A stretch of DNA of 64,000 bases from Nostoc sphaeroides (GTDB lineage: Bacteria > Cyanobacteriota > Cyanobacteriia > Cyanobacteriales > Nostocaceae). Shown here in pieces: positions 57,190 through 64,000 of this stretch. How positions within the stretch are numbered: the first letter of the stretch is position 1; every line of letters begins with the position of its first letter. The DNA is taken from NCBI RefSeq assembly GCF_003443655.1, contig NZ_CP031941.1, positions 2,661,501 to 2,725,500 on the forward strand, written 5' to 3'. Below the pieces are notes generated by a model. It did not search any database, was not told the origin of the DNA, and was given only the letters and a program-made list of their open reading frames with translations. A program made the translations under genes and the position numbers.

Positions 57190-57339
57190 ATGAACAAGGA
57201 TCAAACGCTAGAAGATAAATCAGAGAAAGAGAGAATATTAGAGGGATTAAATAAAAGCAAATATAGCTTCATTAAGAATGAAGATTCTTTAAACGACCAG
57301 CAAAAAGAAAAGTTAAAATCTGCTCAAGAGGATGTTTGA
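57190..57339 (+). pseudogene. 49-codon remnant of an ISL3-type transposase
   Basis: The frame MNKDQTLEDKSEKERILEGL continues as NKSKYSFIKNEDSLNDQQKEKLKS before a TGA. It resembles the segment L-x-x-x-x-Y-x-L-L-K-N-P-E-N-L-T-x-E-Q-K-x-K-L of ISL3 transposases. The catalytic parts on both sides are absent. Confidence 0.5.
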
Positions 57340-57490
57340 AAAGTCCTCTTCTCGGTAGCAAAACGTTCTATATTCCCCTAAACCCCCTTAAAAAGGGGGA
57401 CTTTGAGGGGTTTTGCTGCCCTTCTTAAGGGGGGTTGTTGGAATCAACGCACTATTTATTAGTCGGGCGTTAACCAAATAGAAAGTAATA

Positions 57491-57587
57491 CCAATTTGAA
57501 AAAAGAATGCGACAAATAGACCATTTGTAGAGACGCGATTCATCGCGTCCTTACCCTAGTATGTGTTGCAATCATTAATTGAATTGG
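57491..57587. mobile_element. MITE-like element, CCAATTCA family with TA flanks (copy 2)
   Basis: 97 bp with ends CCAATTTGAA and TTGAATTGG between TA dinucleotides. The core is GTAGAGACGCGATTCATCGC. Its right end abuts the stop of the DUF177 gene. Confidence 0.65.
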
Positions 57588-57597
57588 TATAACCTAT

Positions 57598-58125
57598 CTA
57601 TCCTGGAAGTTGCTTTTTCAGTGCTTCCAGAGAAGCCCACCGATTATCAACTGGAGTTTCAGAACTATCAGAAGTATCAGAACTATCAACAGTAGTACTT
57701 ACAGGAATACCTGGACAATTCCTACTGCACAGTTGGCGCAGAGGTACTGCCAAGCACATTTGCTCATACAGCCATTCATTGGGATAAAAATAACCATCGG
57801 GCGGCAGGGTTTCCAGCAACTCTTCCATAATCACTTCCCGTTCTAAGGGCAAGTCATTTACCTGATTTGCAGTTTCGTCTAACCAGATGATTTCCTTCGT
57901 ATCAAGCCCTAAACGTCGATTGTATTGCTGCAAACATCGGTTGCAGGTACAAGTAATAATTGTTTCTGCCTGAGCGGAGACTTCCAGGTAATTGCCATGA
58001 TGCTGCACACGCACACGACCGCGAACTGGCGTCAACGTTTCCAGACCAGGCAAAAATTCCTGAACCTGAACTTCCTCTGTCCGCTCCGATGCTCTAGTTA
58101 GCTGCGGAATATAAATTGCGTCCAT
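57598..58125 (-). CDS. DUF177 (YceD-type) protein
   Basis: 175 residues. The central family block is EVSAQAETIITCTCNRCLQQYNRRLGLDTKEIIWLDE, with a CxCxxC metal-like site and a second pair, CLAVPLRQLCSRNCPG. In bacteria and plastids DUF177 proteins are linked to 23S rRNA accumulation, usually next to rpmF. Here it is at the end of the rpmH-rnpA-yidC-jag block. The C-terminus is Ser/Thr rich. Confidence 0.88.
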   Translation of the reverse strand: MDAIYIPQLTRASERTEEVQVQEFLPGLETLTPVRGRVRVQHHGNYLEVSAQAETIITCTCNRCLQQYNRRLGLDTKEIIWLDETANQVNDLPLEREVIMEELLETLPPDGYFYPNEWLYEQMCLAVPLRQLCSRNCPGIPVSTTVDSSDTSDSSETPVDNRWASLEALKKQLPG

Positions 58126-58265
58126 AGGATTTGTGAGACATCCTCACGAAAATGAATGGTCATTATCAGCAATAATACTGATACTACATCTTTATTTTAG
58201 CTTTTAGGAACAAGAGAAATTTTGAAATTATATTGAGCTTTCAATTAACCCTTGTACAGACGCGA

Positions 58266-58796
58266 TTAATCGCGTCTCTCTTCTTCCAACGAAGCTGGAC
58301 GGACAACCAGATGACGATGCGGCTCTTTACCGCGACTGAAGGTTTCTAAATCTCCAAATTCCTTCAAGAAGGTATGGATTTGCCGCCGTTCAGCAGAACT
58401 GAGGGATTTGATTTCCACTTCTCTACCAGAAAAGCGCACTTCATCGGCTGCTGCTTCTGCTAGTGCGCGAATTTCGGCTTCTCTTTTAACCCGGTAGCCA
58501 TTTAACTCAATGGTGTAAGAGGCTTGGTCTTCCGGGGGTTGGCTTAGGTTTAAAACCGAATTTGCTAGATACTGAATTGCATCTAACACAGAACCATCAG
58601 CACCAATTAAGACCTGTATTTGTTCTGTCGTCAAATTAGTTTGGTCAATTGTTAACCAGTAGTTATCTGGTTCTGGGGAATCGCCCTCTTGAGATTGGGC
58701 AGCTTCTAAATGACCCTGAATCTCAGCAGGTATCCCAGTGAGTTCCAGCAGGGATTTTAACCACTGCTGACCTCGCTGCATGGGAATATTGCTCAT
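58266..58796 (-). CDS. jag: Jag/KhpB-type RNA-binding protein (KH and R3H domains)
   Basis: 176 residues. A short Jag-N-like start, a KH domain ([20 protein letters not shown]) and a C-terminal R3H domain ([33 protein letters not shown]) are visible. It overlaps yidC by 4 bp, the usual order. The last codons and the TAA are part of a GACGCGATTAATCGCGTC palindrome (58259-58276), so a repeat provides the C-terminus. Confidence 0.9.
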   Translation of the reverse strand: MSNIPMQRGQQWLKSLLELTGIPAEIQGHLEAAQSQEGDSPEPDNYWLTIDQTNLTTEQIQVLIGADGSVLDAIQYLANSVLNLSQPPEDQASYTIELNGYRVKREAEIRALAEAAADEVRFSGREVEIKSLSSAERRQIHTFLKEFGDLETFSRGKEPHRHLVVRPASLEEERRD

Positions 58797-59944
58797 GATC
58801 CCCCTGTCGCCTTTTTCTTAGCACTTTTTGGTTCAAATGGCAATGCCTTTTGTTCTGCGACTACTGCTTCTTTCTCCTGGGTTTCTACGATTTTTTGCAG
58901 TTCTTCTGGTAGAGGTTCGCGGGAGAGAAGATAAGTTTGTGCAGTTTGGAAAATGTTACCAATCACCATATACATCAGCACCCCGGCTGGTAAGGGGAAG
59001 AACAAAAACATCCCAGAAAAAATAACTGGAGTGATTTTGTTAACTGTATCTTGCTGCGGATTGCCACCACTGGAATTTTGCCCAGAAAGCATTTGGCTAA
59101 CATAAAGGCTGATTCCAAAGGAGACGATCATGGCGACGATATCCCAGTGGATTGTGCCATCTGGATCAGTTGCACCAACCCTGCCTAAGGCATCAATAAA
59201 TAGAAAGCCTTTGTCTGCTGCTAGTCCAGGAATTGTCCCTTGAATAGTGACTTCTCCGGGCTGCAATGCTTCTACATTGCCTTGGGCATCAATTTTTATC
59301 CTATCTTCACCTTTGGTAATTTTCCAATCAGGAATGAGCTTATTTTCTGGGTGTTCTGCTAAGAGTACTTGAAATGGTTTGCCCTCAATGGTCTGATATT
59401 GGATCTTAGTTTGTTCTCCCACCGCTAGTTTGTTACCACTAGGAAGGATGGCAGCTACTTTAACGTGTTCTCCATCAGCAACGTAAATATTTTGAGGAGC
59501 AGTGGCAAAGGCTTGGGGTTGAATTTGTTCGATTTGTTCTGCGGGAAGGATTTGCAGGTTAACGCTGTAGTTAGCACTTGCAAAAGGCGAACCCCGCAAA
59601 GTGGCAAACAGCGCTAATAAAACCGGCATTTGCACTAGTAATGGAAAACACCCTGCCAAGGGGTTGCCAAATTCTTTTTGAACATTGACCATTTCCTCCT
59701 GCTGCTTTTGCGGTTCATCCTTATAGCGCTCTTTGATTGCTGCCATCCGCTTCTGCATCAGAGGTTGTACAATTCGCATTTTCCGCATGTTACGAATTGA
59801 GCCAGCACTCAGGGGATAGAGCGCGAAGCGGACTATCAGGGTCAAAGCAACGATCGCCAATCCGTAGCTAGGCACAATACCATAGAAGAAATCTATGATT
59901 GGCAGCATCACGTTGTTCGAGAGAAAGCCGATACCAAAATCCAT
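58793..59944 (-). CDS. yidC: membrane protein insertase YidC/Oxa1
   Basis: 383 residues. The Oxa1 core has membrane segments near 15-40, 95-115 ([24 protein letters not shown]), 265-285 and 310-335, with a cyanobacterial insertion between segments 2 and 3 (about 130-255). The C-terminus is Lys rich ([12 protein letters not shown]). It inserts membrane proteins into plasma and thylakoid membranes. It is followed by jag with a 4-bp overlap. Confidence 0.94.
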   Translation of the reverse strand: MDFGIGFLSNNVMLPIIDFFYGIVPSYGLAIVALTLIVRFALYPLSAGSIRNMRKMRIVQPLMQKRMAAIKERYKDEPQKQQEEMVNVQKEFGNPLAGCFPLLVQMPVLLALFATLRGSPFASANYSVNLQILPAEQIEQIQPQAFATAPQNIYVADGEHVKVAAILPSGNKLAVGEQTKIQYQTIEGKPFQVLLAEHPENKLIPDWKITKGEDRIKIDAQGNVEALQPGEVTIQGTIPGLAADKGFLFIDALGRVGATDPDGTIHWDIVAMIVSFGISLYVSQMLSGQNSSGGNPQQDTVNKITPVIFSGMFLFFPLPAGVLMYMVIGNIFQTAQTYLLSREPLPEELQKIVETQEKEAVVAEQKALPFEPKSAKKKATGGS

Positions 59945-60190
59945 TATTCTGAATTCAACCTGAGGTACTGTAAACTGAATCTAATTTATCTAAATCATAA
60001 ATTATGTGCGACTTCCCTTCGCTACGGATAGCCGCACATCCCAAAAAAGGGAGTGGGGAATGGGGAATTGGGAGTAGTATGTAGTTTTTGGTAAGTGGGA
60101 AGTTCTTAACTTTGGATTTTATTCTGAGTAAATTTTGTATTCCCTACTCCCGTTCGGCTACGCTCACGGCAAGCCTACTCCCTACTCCCA

Positions 60191-60583
60191 TCACTTGTTA
60201 GCAGCGGCGCTATATTCAGGATTTTTCGCAGCAATTCTTTCGTTGATGTAGTCATAAACTTCCCGAAACTTAGGAATTGCCCGTAATTCGAGACGACTGC
60301 CGTTTTTTAGGGTTAGTACCATATCTCCCCACAAGCCAATGCCACGGGGGACTGTGACGACTTTGACAATTTCTGAGTAGATTATGTCAGTGCGATCGCG
60401 TCCCTGCCAACCTCCCGTCACGGTAATCCGGCGATCGGTGATGCGGAAACGCAGCCACAATGCTCTGACAATTGCCCCAACTGTTAATGGTATCCCGACA
60501 ATGGTTAGCCCAATCAACAGGTTGACAATTAAATCCCCAATATGGGGGCCGCCTTCATAATAAACATCTTCACGAATTCCCAT
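60191..60583 (-). CDS. bacterial PH domain membrane protein
   Basis: 130 residues. Two hydrophobic stretches (about 17-45) precede a bPH_2 domain (RFRITDRRITVTGGWQGRDRTDIIYSEIVKVVTVPRGIGLWGDMVLTLKNGSRLELRAIPKFREV). Proteins of this kind lie between rnpA and yidC in many cyanobacteria. The function is unknown. It overlaps rnpA by 14 bp. Confidence 0.88.
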   Translation of the reverse strand: MGIREDVYYEGGPHIGDLIVNLLIGLTIVGIPLTVGAIVRALWLRFRITDRRITVTGGWQGRDRTDIIYSEIVKVVTVPRGIGLWGDMVLTLKNGSRLELRAIPKFREVYDYINERIAAKNPEYSAAANK

Positions 60584-60992
60584 CGAACACCTCAGCTTGT
60601 GCCAACAACTGCTCTAATTCTTGCAGAAATTGTGGGCTTACGCACTTAGATTCTGCTGTTGTGGGTTTGACAATGAACACTAGCCGCCATCCTGGTGATA
60701 ATTTGGGCAGCAAGCTATATAAAGCAGAAGCAATTTGCCGTTTAATTCGGTTGCGAACCACTGCCCTTTTGCTGACTTTTGTGCTGATGGAAATGCCAAT
60801 CCGCGTGCTGGCAAGATGTACTGAATCAGTTGCTTGTGTTGTCTGGGTGGTAGTGGACAAAGAAGGTTTTGTTGAACATAACGGCTTTAAGGCTCTCAAT
60901 GTTAAATAAGAGCCATTACGCCGAATTCCTTCCCGGAAAACTGCCTGGAAATCCTTGCGGGATTTTAGCCGATTTGCTTTAGGCAAAGCCAC
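60570..60992 (-). CDS. rnpA: ribonuclease P protein component
   Basis: 140 residues. The RnpA blocks are LKSRKDFQAVFREGIRRNGSYLTLRAL and RIGISISTKVSKRAVVRNRIKRQIASAL, with the RNR motif. It is the protein subunit of RNase P for tRNA 5' maturation. The 25-bp gap to rpmH is typical. Confidence 0.94.
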   Translation of the reverse strand: MALPKANRLKSRKDFQAVFREGIRRNGSYLTLRALKPLCSTKPSLSTTTQTTQATDSVHLASTRIGISISTKVSKRAVVRNRIKRQIASALYSLLPKLSPGWRLVFIVKPTTAESKCVSPQFLQELEQLLAQAEVFDGNS

Positions 60993-61017
60993 AGATGTTC
61001 TTTTAGCTTAATATTCC

Positions 61018-61152
61018 CTAAACGCTCAAACGGTGGCGCCCTTTTTTTCTCCTAGCGCTAATCACGTTTCTGCCATCTGGTGTCCGCATTCTGGCACGGA
61101 AACCAGAGGTTCTTTTTCTCTTACGGCTAGTACCGCCCAGTGTTCTTTTCAT
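61018..61152 (-). CDS. rpmH: 50S ribosomal protein L34
   Basis: 44 residues on the reverse strand: [20 protein letters not shown] ... [18 protein letters not shown]. It is highly basic, the right length, and starts after a strong GAGGAG ribosome-binding site. It is first in the rpmH-rnpA-PH-yidC-jag block, so the block's promoter should lie between 61152 and 61335. Confidence 0.97.
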   Translation of the reverse strand: MKRTLGGTSRKRKRTSGFRARMRTPDGRNVISARRKKGRHRLSV

Positions 61153-61255
61153 ACTCTTCTCCTCTTAGGTGATTTTTATAAAAACTCACAATCTCTAATT
61201 GTATTACTTTATTAGGGAATAGGGAATGGGGCATTGAGGCAGGAGGGAGATAAAA

Positions 61256-61332
61256 CTCCTAACTCATAACTCATAACTCATAACTCATAACTCCTAACTC
61301 CCCACTCCCCACTCCCCACTCCCCACTCCCCA
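61256..61332. repeat. heptamer repeats (CTAACTC/ATAACTC and CCCACTC)
   Basis: Runs of ATAACTC (about four units) pass directly into CCCACTC (about four units). The array lies between DUF2808 and rpmH, just beyond the 3' end of the former. Confidence 0.8.
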
Positions 61333-61335
61333 AAG

Positions 61336-61848
61336 TTAATTGATGCTCAAAATCCATGTTCCCATGTAGCGCAATAGTGGCACATCACCAGGGGAGAGGA
61401 CTTGACAGCGAAAATAGTAAACTCCGCCGAAGGCTGGGTTTTTCACGTTAGATAAAACTACCTCAACTCCACTACCTGCTGGTACTGGCTCTTGGGGAAA
61501 AATATTAATCAGCTTACCTTCTTTGTCCCACTTCACCTCAGAAAGCGGAACTGCTTTGCCTTTGACTCGGACTTCAATTTTTTTCGGGTCGAAAGTTCCT
61601 TTGTAATAATCAGGGTAGGTAATGGCAAATTGACCAACAGCCAATTTCATTTTTTGGGCTGGAATCCTTAATATATATCGATCCCACCCATTGGCTTGTC
61701 CACCAAAATCTAACCTAAAGGGCAGCTGATTTTCTTGTTTGACGCCGCTAAATAGGGTAAATCCAGGTAAACTTTGTGCCCAAGTCAAGGCTGGTAATCC
61801 AGTAACCAAAAAGCTAGTCACGGCTAAAGCAGAAAGTAAACGTCGCAT
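61336..61848 (-). CDS. exported DUF2808 protein
   Basis: 170 residues with a signal peptide (RRLLSALAVTSFLVTGLPALTWA). The DUF2808 body reads NGWDRYILRIPAQKMKLAVGQFAITYPDYYKGTFDPKKIEVRVKGK. The family is confined largely to cyanobacteria and has no established role. The protein is probably periplasmic. Confidence 0.9.
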   Translation of the reverse strand: MRRLLSALAVTSFLVTGLPALTWAQSLPGFTLFSGVKQENQLPFRLDFGGQANGWDRYILRIPAQKMKLAVGQFAITYPDYYKGTFDPKKIEVRVKGKAVPLSEVKWDKEGKLINIFPQEPVPAGSGVEVVLSNVKNPAFGGVYYFRCQVLSPGDVPLLRYMGTWILSIN

Positions 61849-62610
61849 AATCAGGCTTCCTCTACCAAAATATAAATCTGTTATCTAAAATAACTGTGTG
61901 TTAGTATTCGTTACTAAACTTTACTACTGACTTCCTGACAATTGACGTTCCATCACAAAAATAAGTGCCATCCTCACTGAGCTTTGAGTGGCAGCAAAAT
62001 TACTTAGTTATAAATTTACCATATACTCGATTTACTTCATTACCCTTACAGAGTGCTGATTTGATGACTAGGTTGGTCAAATTTGTAACTCAATATAAAC
62101 ACAGTGGGGATTGGATTGTGTTTCTAAATATGTATAAGTGTATCTAAATTTGAGAATTTTGTTATAAAAATTGAGGTGTGCCATCAGCGATCGCCAGTTA
62201 AATTGGGCTAAATTGATTAAAATAAGTTGGAATCGAAGTCGTAATCATTAAAATTTGATTGGGAAATTATAAAGCTTTCAAAATTTGGTCAATATTACTC
62301 TATAAGAAAGGAATACCAAAATTTCTCAATCCCGAAAATAAGCTGAAGATAAAGATGCAAAATTTGGGAATCAATTTAGGATGTGCAATACGTAACCCTG
62401 TTTGCAACTATCTAAAAATATGACATCTGCGAGCGGCAAAGTCAGGCTTTGCCTGGATAGCTAAGAGTGGGAGAGGAAAGTTTCTTTTGTTCAATCTACA
62501 AGTAAAATTCATGGCTGATGTTGCTGCCTAAGTACTATGAGTGCGGGACACGCCTCATCTAGACAATCGCTTACTTGGCAGAAATTAGGTATTTATCTTC
62601 AGGAGATTTC
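61849..62610. other. spacer upstream of pntA
   Basis: A 60-codon frame at 61965-62147 exists but has no clear ribosome-binding site or family. No other gene is seen. The promoter of the pnt operon must lie here. AAGGAATACCAAAAT and similar AT-rich stretches are not informative. Confidence 0.5.
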
Positions 62611-63783
62611 ATGAGAATAGCAGTTGCTAAAGAAATTGAAGTTTGTGAACGTCGTGTGGCATTAATTCCTGACACCGTTACCCGATTGGTAAAACAAGGT
62701 TTGGAAGTTTGGGTAGAAACAGGTGCAGGAGAACGATCATTTTTTGGCGATTCTGACTATGAAGCCGCAGGAGCCACAATAATCAGCGATACTGCCAAAT
62801 TATGGGGCGAAACAGATATTCTGTTGAAAGTTAGCCCACCGCAAGAACGAGAAGATGGACGCTCAGAAATTGATTTGCTAAAGGAAGGGGCTGTTTTACT
62901 CAGTTTCCTCAATCCCTTGGGAAATCCTGTTGTAGCACAGCAACTAGCAAATCGGAAAATCACAGCCTTGAGTATGGAAATGATCCCCCGTACTACCAGG
63001 GCGCAAAGTATGGATGCTTTGTCCTCGCAAGCTTCATTAGCAGGTTACAAGGCTGTATTAATTGCCGCAGCTGCATTACCGAAATATTTCCCAATGTTAA
63101 CCACAGCCGCAGGGACGATCGCTCCAGCGAAAGTATTTATTATGGGTGCTGGTGTAGCGGGATTGCAAGCGATCGCCACCGCCAGACGTTTGGGAGCAGT
63201 GGTAGAAGCCTTTGATATCCGTCCCGCCGTCAAAGAAGAAGTGCAAAGCTTAGGGGCAAAATTCGTTGAAGTCAAATTAGAAGAAGAAACCGTTGCTGCT
63301 GGTGGTTACGCTAAGGAAATTTCTGAGGCTAGCAAACAACGCACCCAAGAAGTTGTCGCCGAACACGTCAAAAATTCTGATGTAGTTATTACTACAGCCC
63401 AAGTTCCTGGGAGACAAGCACCACGGCTAGTTACAGAAGAAATGGTGGCACAAATGAAACCAGGTTCCGTGATTGTGGATTTGGCTGCTGAACAAGGTGG
63501 TAACTGCGCTTGCACCGAACCCGGCAAAGATATTGTCTGGAACGGTGTAACAATTATCGGCCCCATCAATCTCCCATCGTCGATGCCAATTCACGCCAGC
63601 CAATTGTATGCCAAGAACGTAACATCGTTGATGCAATTGCTAATTAAAGACAAAGCTTTGCAGGTGGACTTTGGCGACGACATCGTTGATGCAGCTTGCG
63701 TTACCCACGCAGGTGAAATTCGCAATCAACGAGTGCGGGATGCGCTACAAGCTTTGAATACTCAACAACCGGCGGTTAATTAG
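62611..63783 (+). CDS. pntA: NAD(P) transhydrogenase subunit alpha part 1
   Basis: 390 residues from the ATG at 62611, chosen because CAGGAG precedes it by 6 bases and because the family starts MRIAVAKEI; a longer frame begins at 62575. It has EVCERRVALIPDTV, the NAD-binding GAGVAGLQAIATARRLGAVVEAFDIRP, and VSGR-like RQAPRLVT. It is the NAD(H)-binding soluble subunit of the proton-pumping transhydrogenase. In cyanobacteria the alpha subunit is split, and the membrane part follows. Confidence 0.94.
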   Translation: MRIAVAKEIEVCERRVALIPDTVTRLVKQGLEVWVETGAGERSFFGDSDYEAAGATIISDTAKLWGETDILLKVSPPQEREDGRSEIDLLKEGAVLLSFLNPLGNPVVAQQLANRKITALSMEMIPRTTRAQSMDALSSQASLAGYKAVLIAAAALPKYFPMLTTAAGTIAPAKVFIMGAGVAGLQAIATARRLGAVVEAFDIRPAVKEEVQSLGAKFVEVKLEEETVAAGGYAKEISEASKQRTQEVVAEHVKNSDVVITTAQVPGRQAPRLVTEEMVAQMKPGSVIVDLAAEQGGNCACTEPGKDIVWNGVTIIGPINLPSSMPIHASQLYAKNVTSLMQLLIKDKALQVDFGDDIVDAACVTHAGEIRNQRVRDALQALNTQQPAVN

Positions 63784-63890
63784 GGAACGGGGAATGGGGA
63801 GTTAAGAGTTAGGAGTTAGGAGTTAGGAGTTATAAGAATTCTTTCCCCAATGCCCAATGCCCAATGCCCAATGCCTAATGCCCAATTAAT
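63784..63890. repeat. heptamer repeats inside the pnt operon
   Basis: GTTAGGA units (about four) and CCCAATG units (about five) fill the gap between the two pntA genes, ending 16 bases before the GGAG ribosome-binding site of the second. Confidence 0.8.
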
Positions 63891-63908
63891 TAAAGGAGTT
63901 TTGATTTC

Positions 63909-64000
63909 ATGACAGAGGCATTACTTGCTGCTTTGTTTGTATTTGTTTTGGCATCTTTTATCGGCTTTGAAGTCATCAACAAAATCCCACCGACTCTACA
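63909..64000 (+). CDS. NAD(P) transhydrogenase subunit alpha part 2 (5' end only)
   Basis: The visible 30 residues (MTEALLAALFVFVLASFIGF, then EVINKIPPTL) match the short membrane subunit with the GFEVI..VPPTLHTPLMS motif. The ribosome-binding site is AAAGGAG. The gene continues beyond the right edge. Confidence 0.88.
   Translation, partial: MTEALLAALFVFVLASFIGFEVINKIPPTL

Larger units (their letters stand above)
57092..57597. other. spacer with transposase remnant and small elements
   Basis: It contains the ISL3-like fragment (57190-57339), a CCCCTTAAAAAGGGGG / CTTCTTAAGGGGGG inverted module (about 57380-57440) and a TA-flanked element (57491-57587). Confidence 0.6.

Noticed and set aside
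61965..62147. 60-codon frame upstream of pntA as a gene
   Set aside because: There is no ribosome-binding site and no family; codon use looks like the AT-rich spacer.

Overview
The window comes from a chromosome of a filamentous, probably heterocystous cyanobacterium of the Nostoc/Anabaena/Calothrix type. The reasons are the genes chlM, ccmP (carboxysome shell), ycf46, system II cytochrome c biogenesis, pntA split into two genes and DUF2808, together with frequent HIP1 octamers (GCGATCGC) and heptanucleotide tandem repeats (TCATTTG, CTAACTC, GTTGACT types). No species is claimed.

Layout. 1-3774: the 5' part of a giant Ser/Thr kinase-ATPase signalling protein that runs off the left edge. 3956-6124: ccdA-ccs1, the cytochrome c haem-attachment pair. 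6.1-8.5 kb: two small inverted-repeat elements and an IS200/IS605 element with divergent tnpA and tnpB. 8.6-13.7 kb: queF, a cysteine-rich small protein, a phasin-like protein, the SRP RNA, a YciI protein, a sugar dehydrogenase-like protein and an RTX protein. 14.3-15.9 kb: a pile-up of small mobile elements ending in a frameshifted IS630. 15.9-25.3 kb: a pentapeptide protein and ccmP, argC, a GloVer-repeat exported protein, glpK and a CPBP protease. 25.4-37.1 kb: a PAS-Crp regulator, a large repeat-filled spacer, a decaying ergothioneine cluster (intact egtD, egtB reduced to a fragment, EgtC-like protein without its nucleophile), a nucleotidyltransferase, chlM and a cation/proton antiporter with USP domains. 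37.6-44.7 kb: an accessory island, all on the minus strand, holding a broken HNH endonuclease with its partner, a PIN/RHH toxin-antitoxin pair, and a STAND NTPase with about 24 nearly identical TPRs. 45.0-57.1 kb: a 21-bp minisatellite, sbcC, a peptidoglycan-binding protein, an SH3 protein, ycf46 and a hybrid histidine kinase. 57.6-61.2 kb: the conserved rpmH-rnpA-PH-yidC-jag-DUF177 block. 61.3-64 kb: a DUF2808 protein and the start of the pnt transhydrogenase operon.

The most striking system is the STAND-TPR locus. The small upstream gene (44266-44697) ends in the canonical -1 slippery heptamer C_CCA_AAG directly before its stop codon. A -1 shift there continues into the STAND frame, which has no ATG and no convincing ribosome-binding site of its own. 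The two reading frames may therefore be one effector-NTPase-TPR protein whose assembly depends on frameshifting, or a recently broken fusion.

The second theme is a dense population of transposase-less inverted-repeat (MITE-like) elements. At least seven families can be separated by their terminal inverted repeats, and several have exact, family-specific target duplications (3, 4, 8, 9-10 and 10 bp). One family carries an internal heptamer that has grown from 2 to 11 units.
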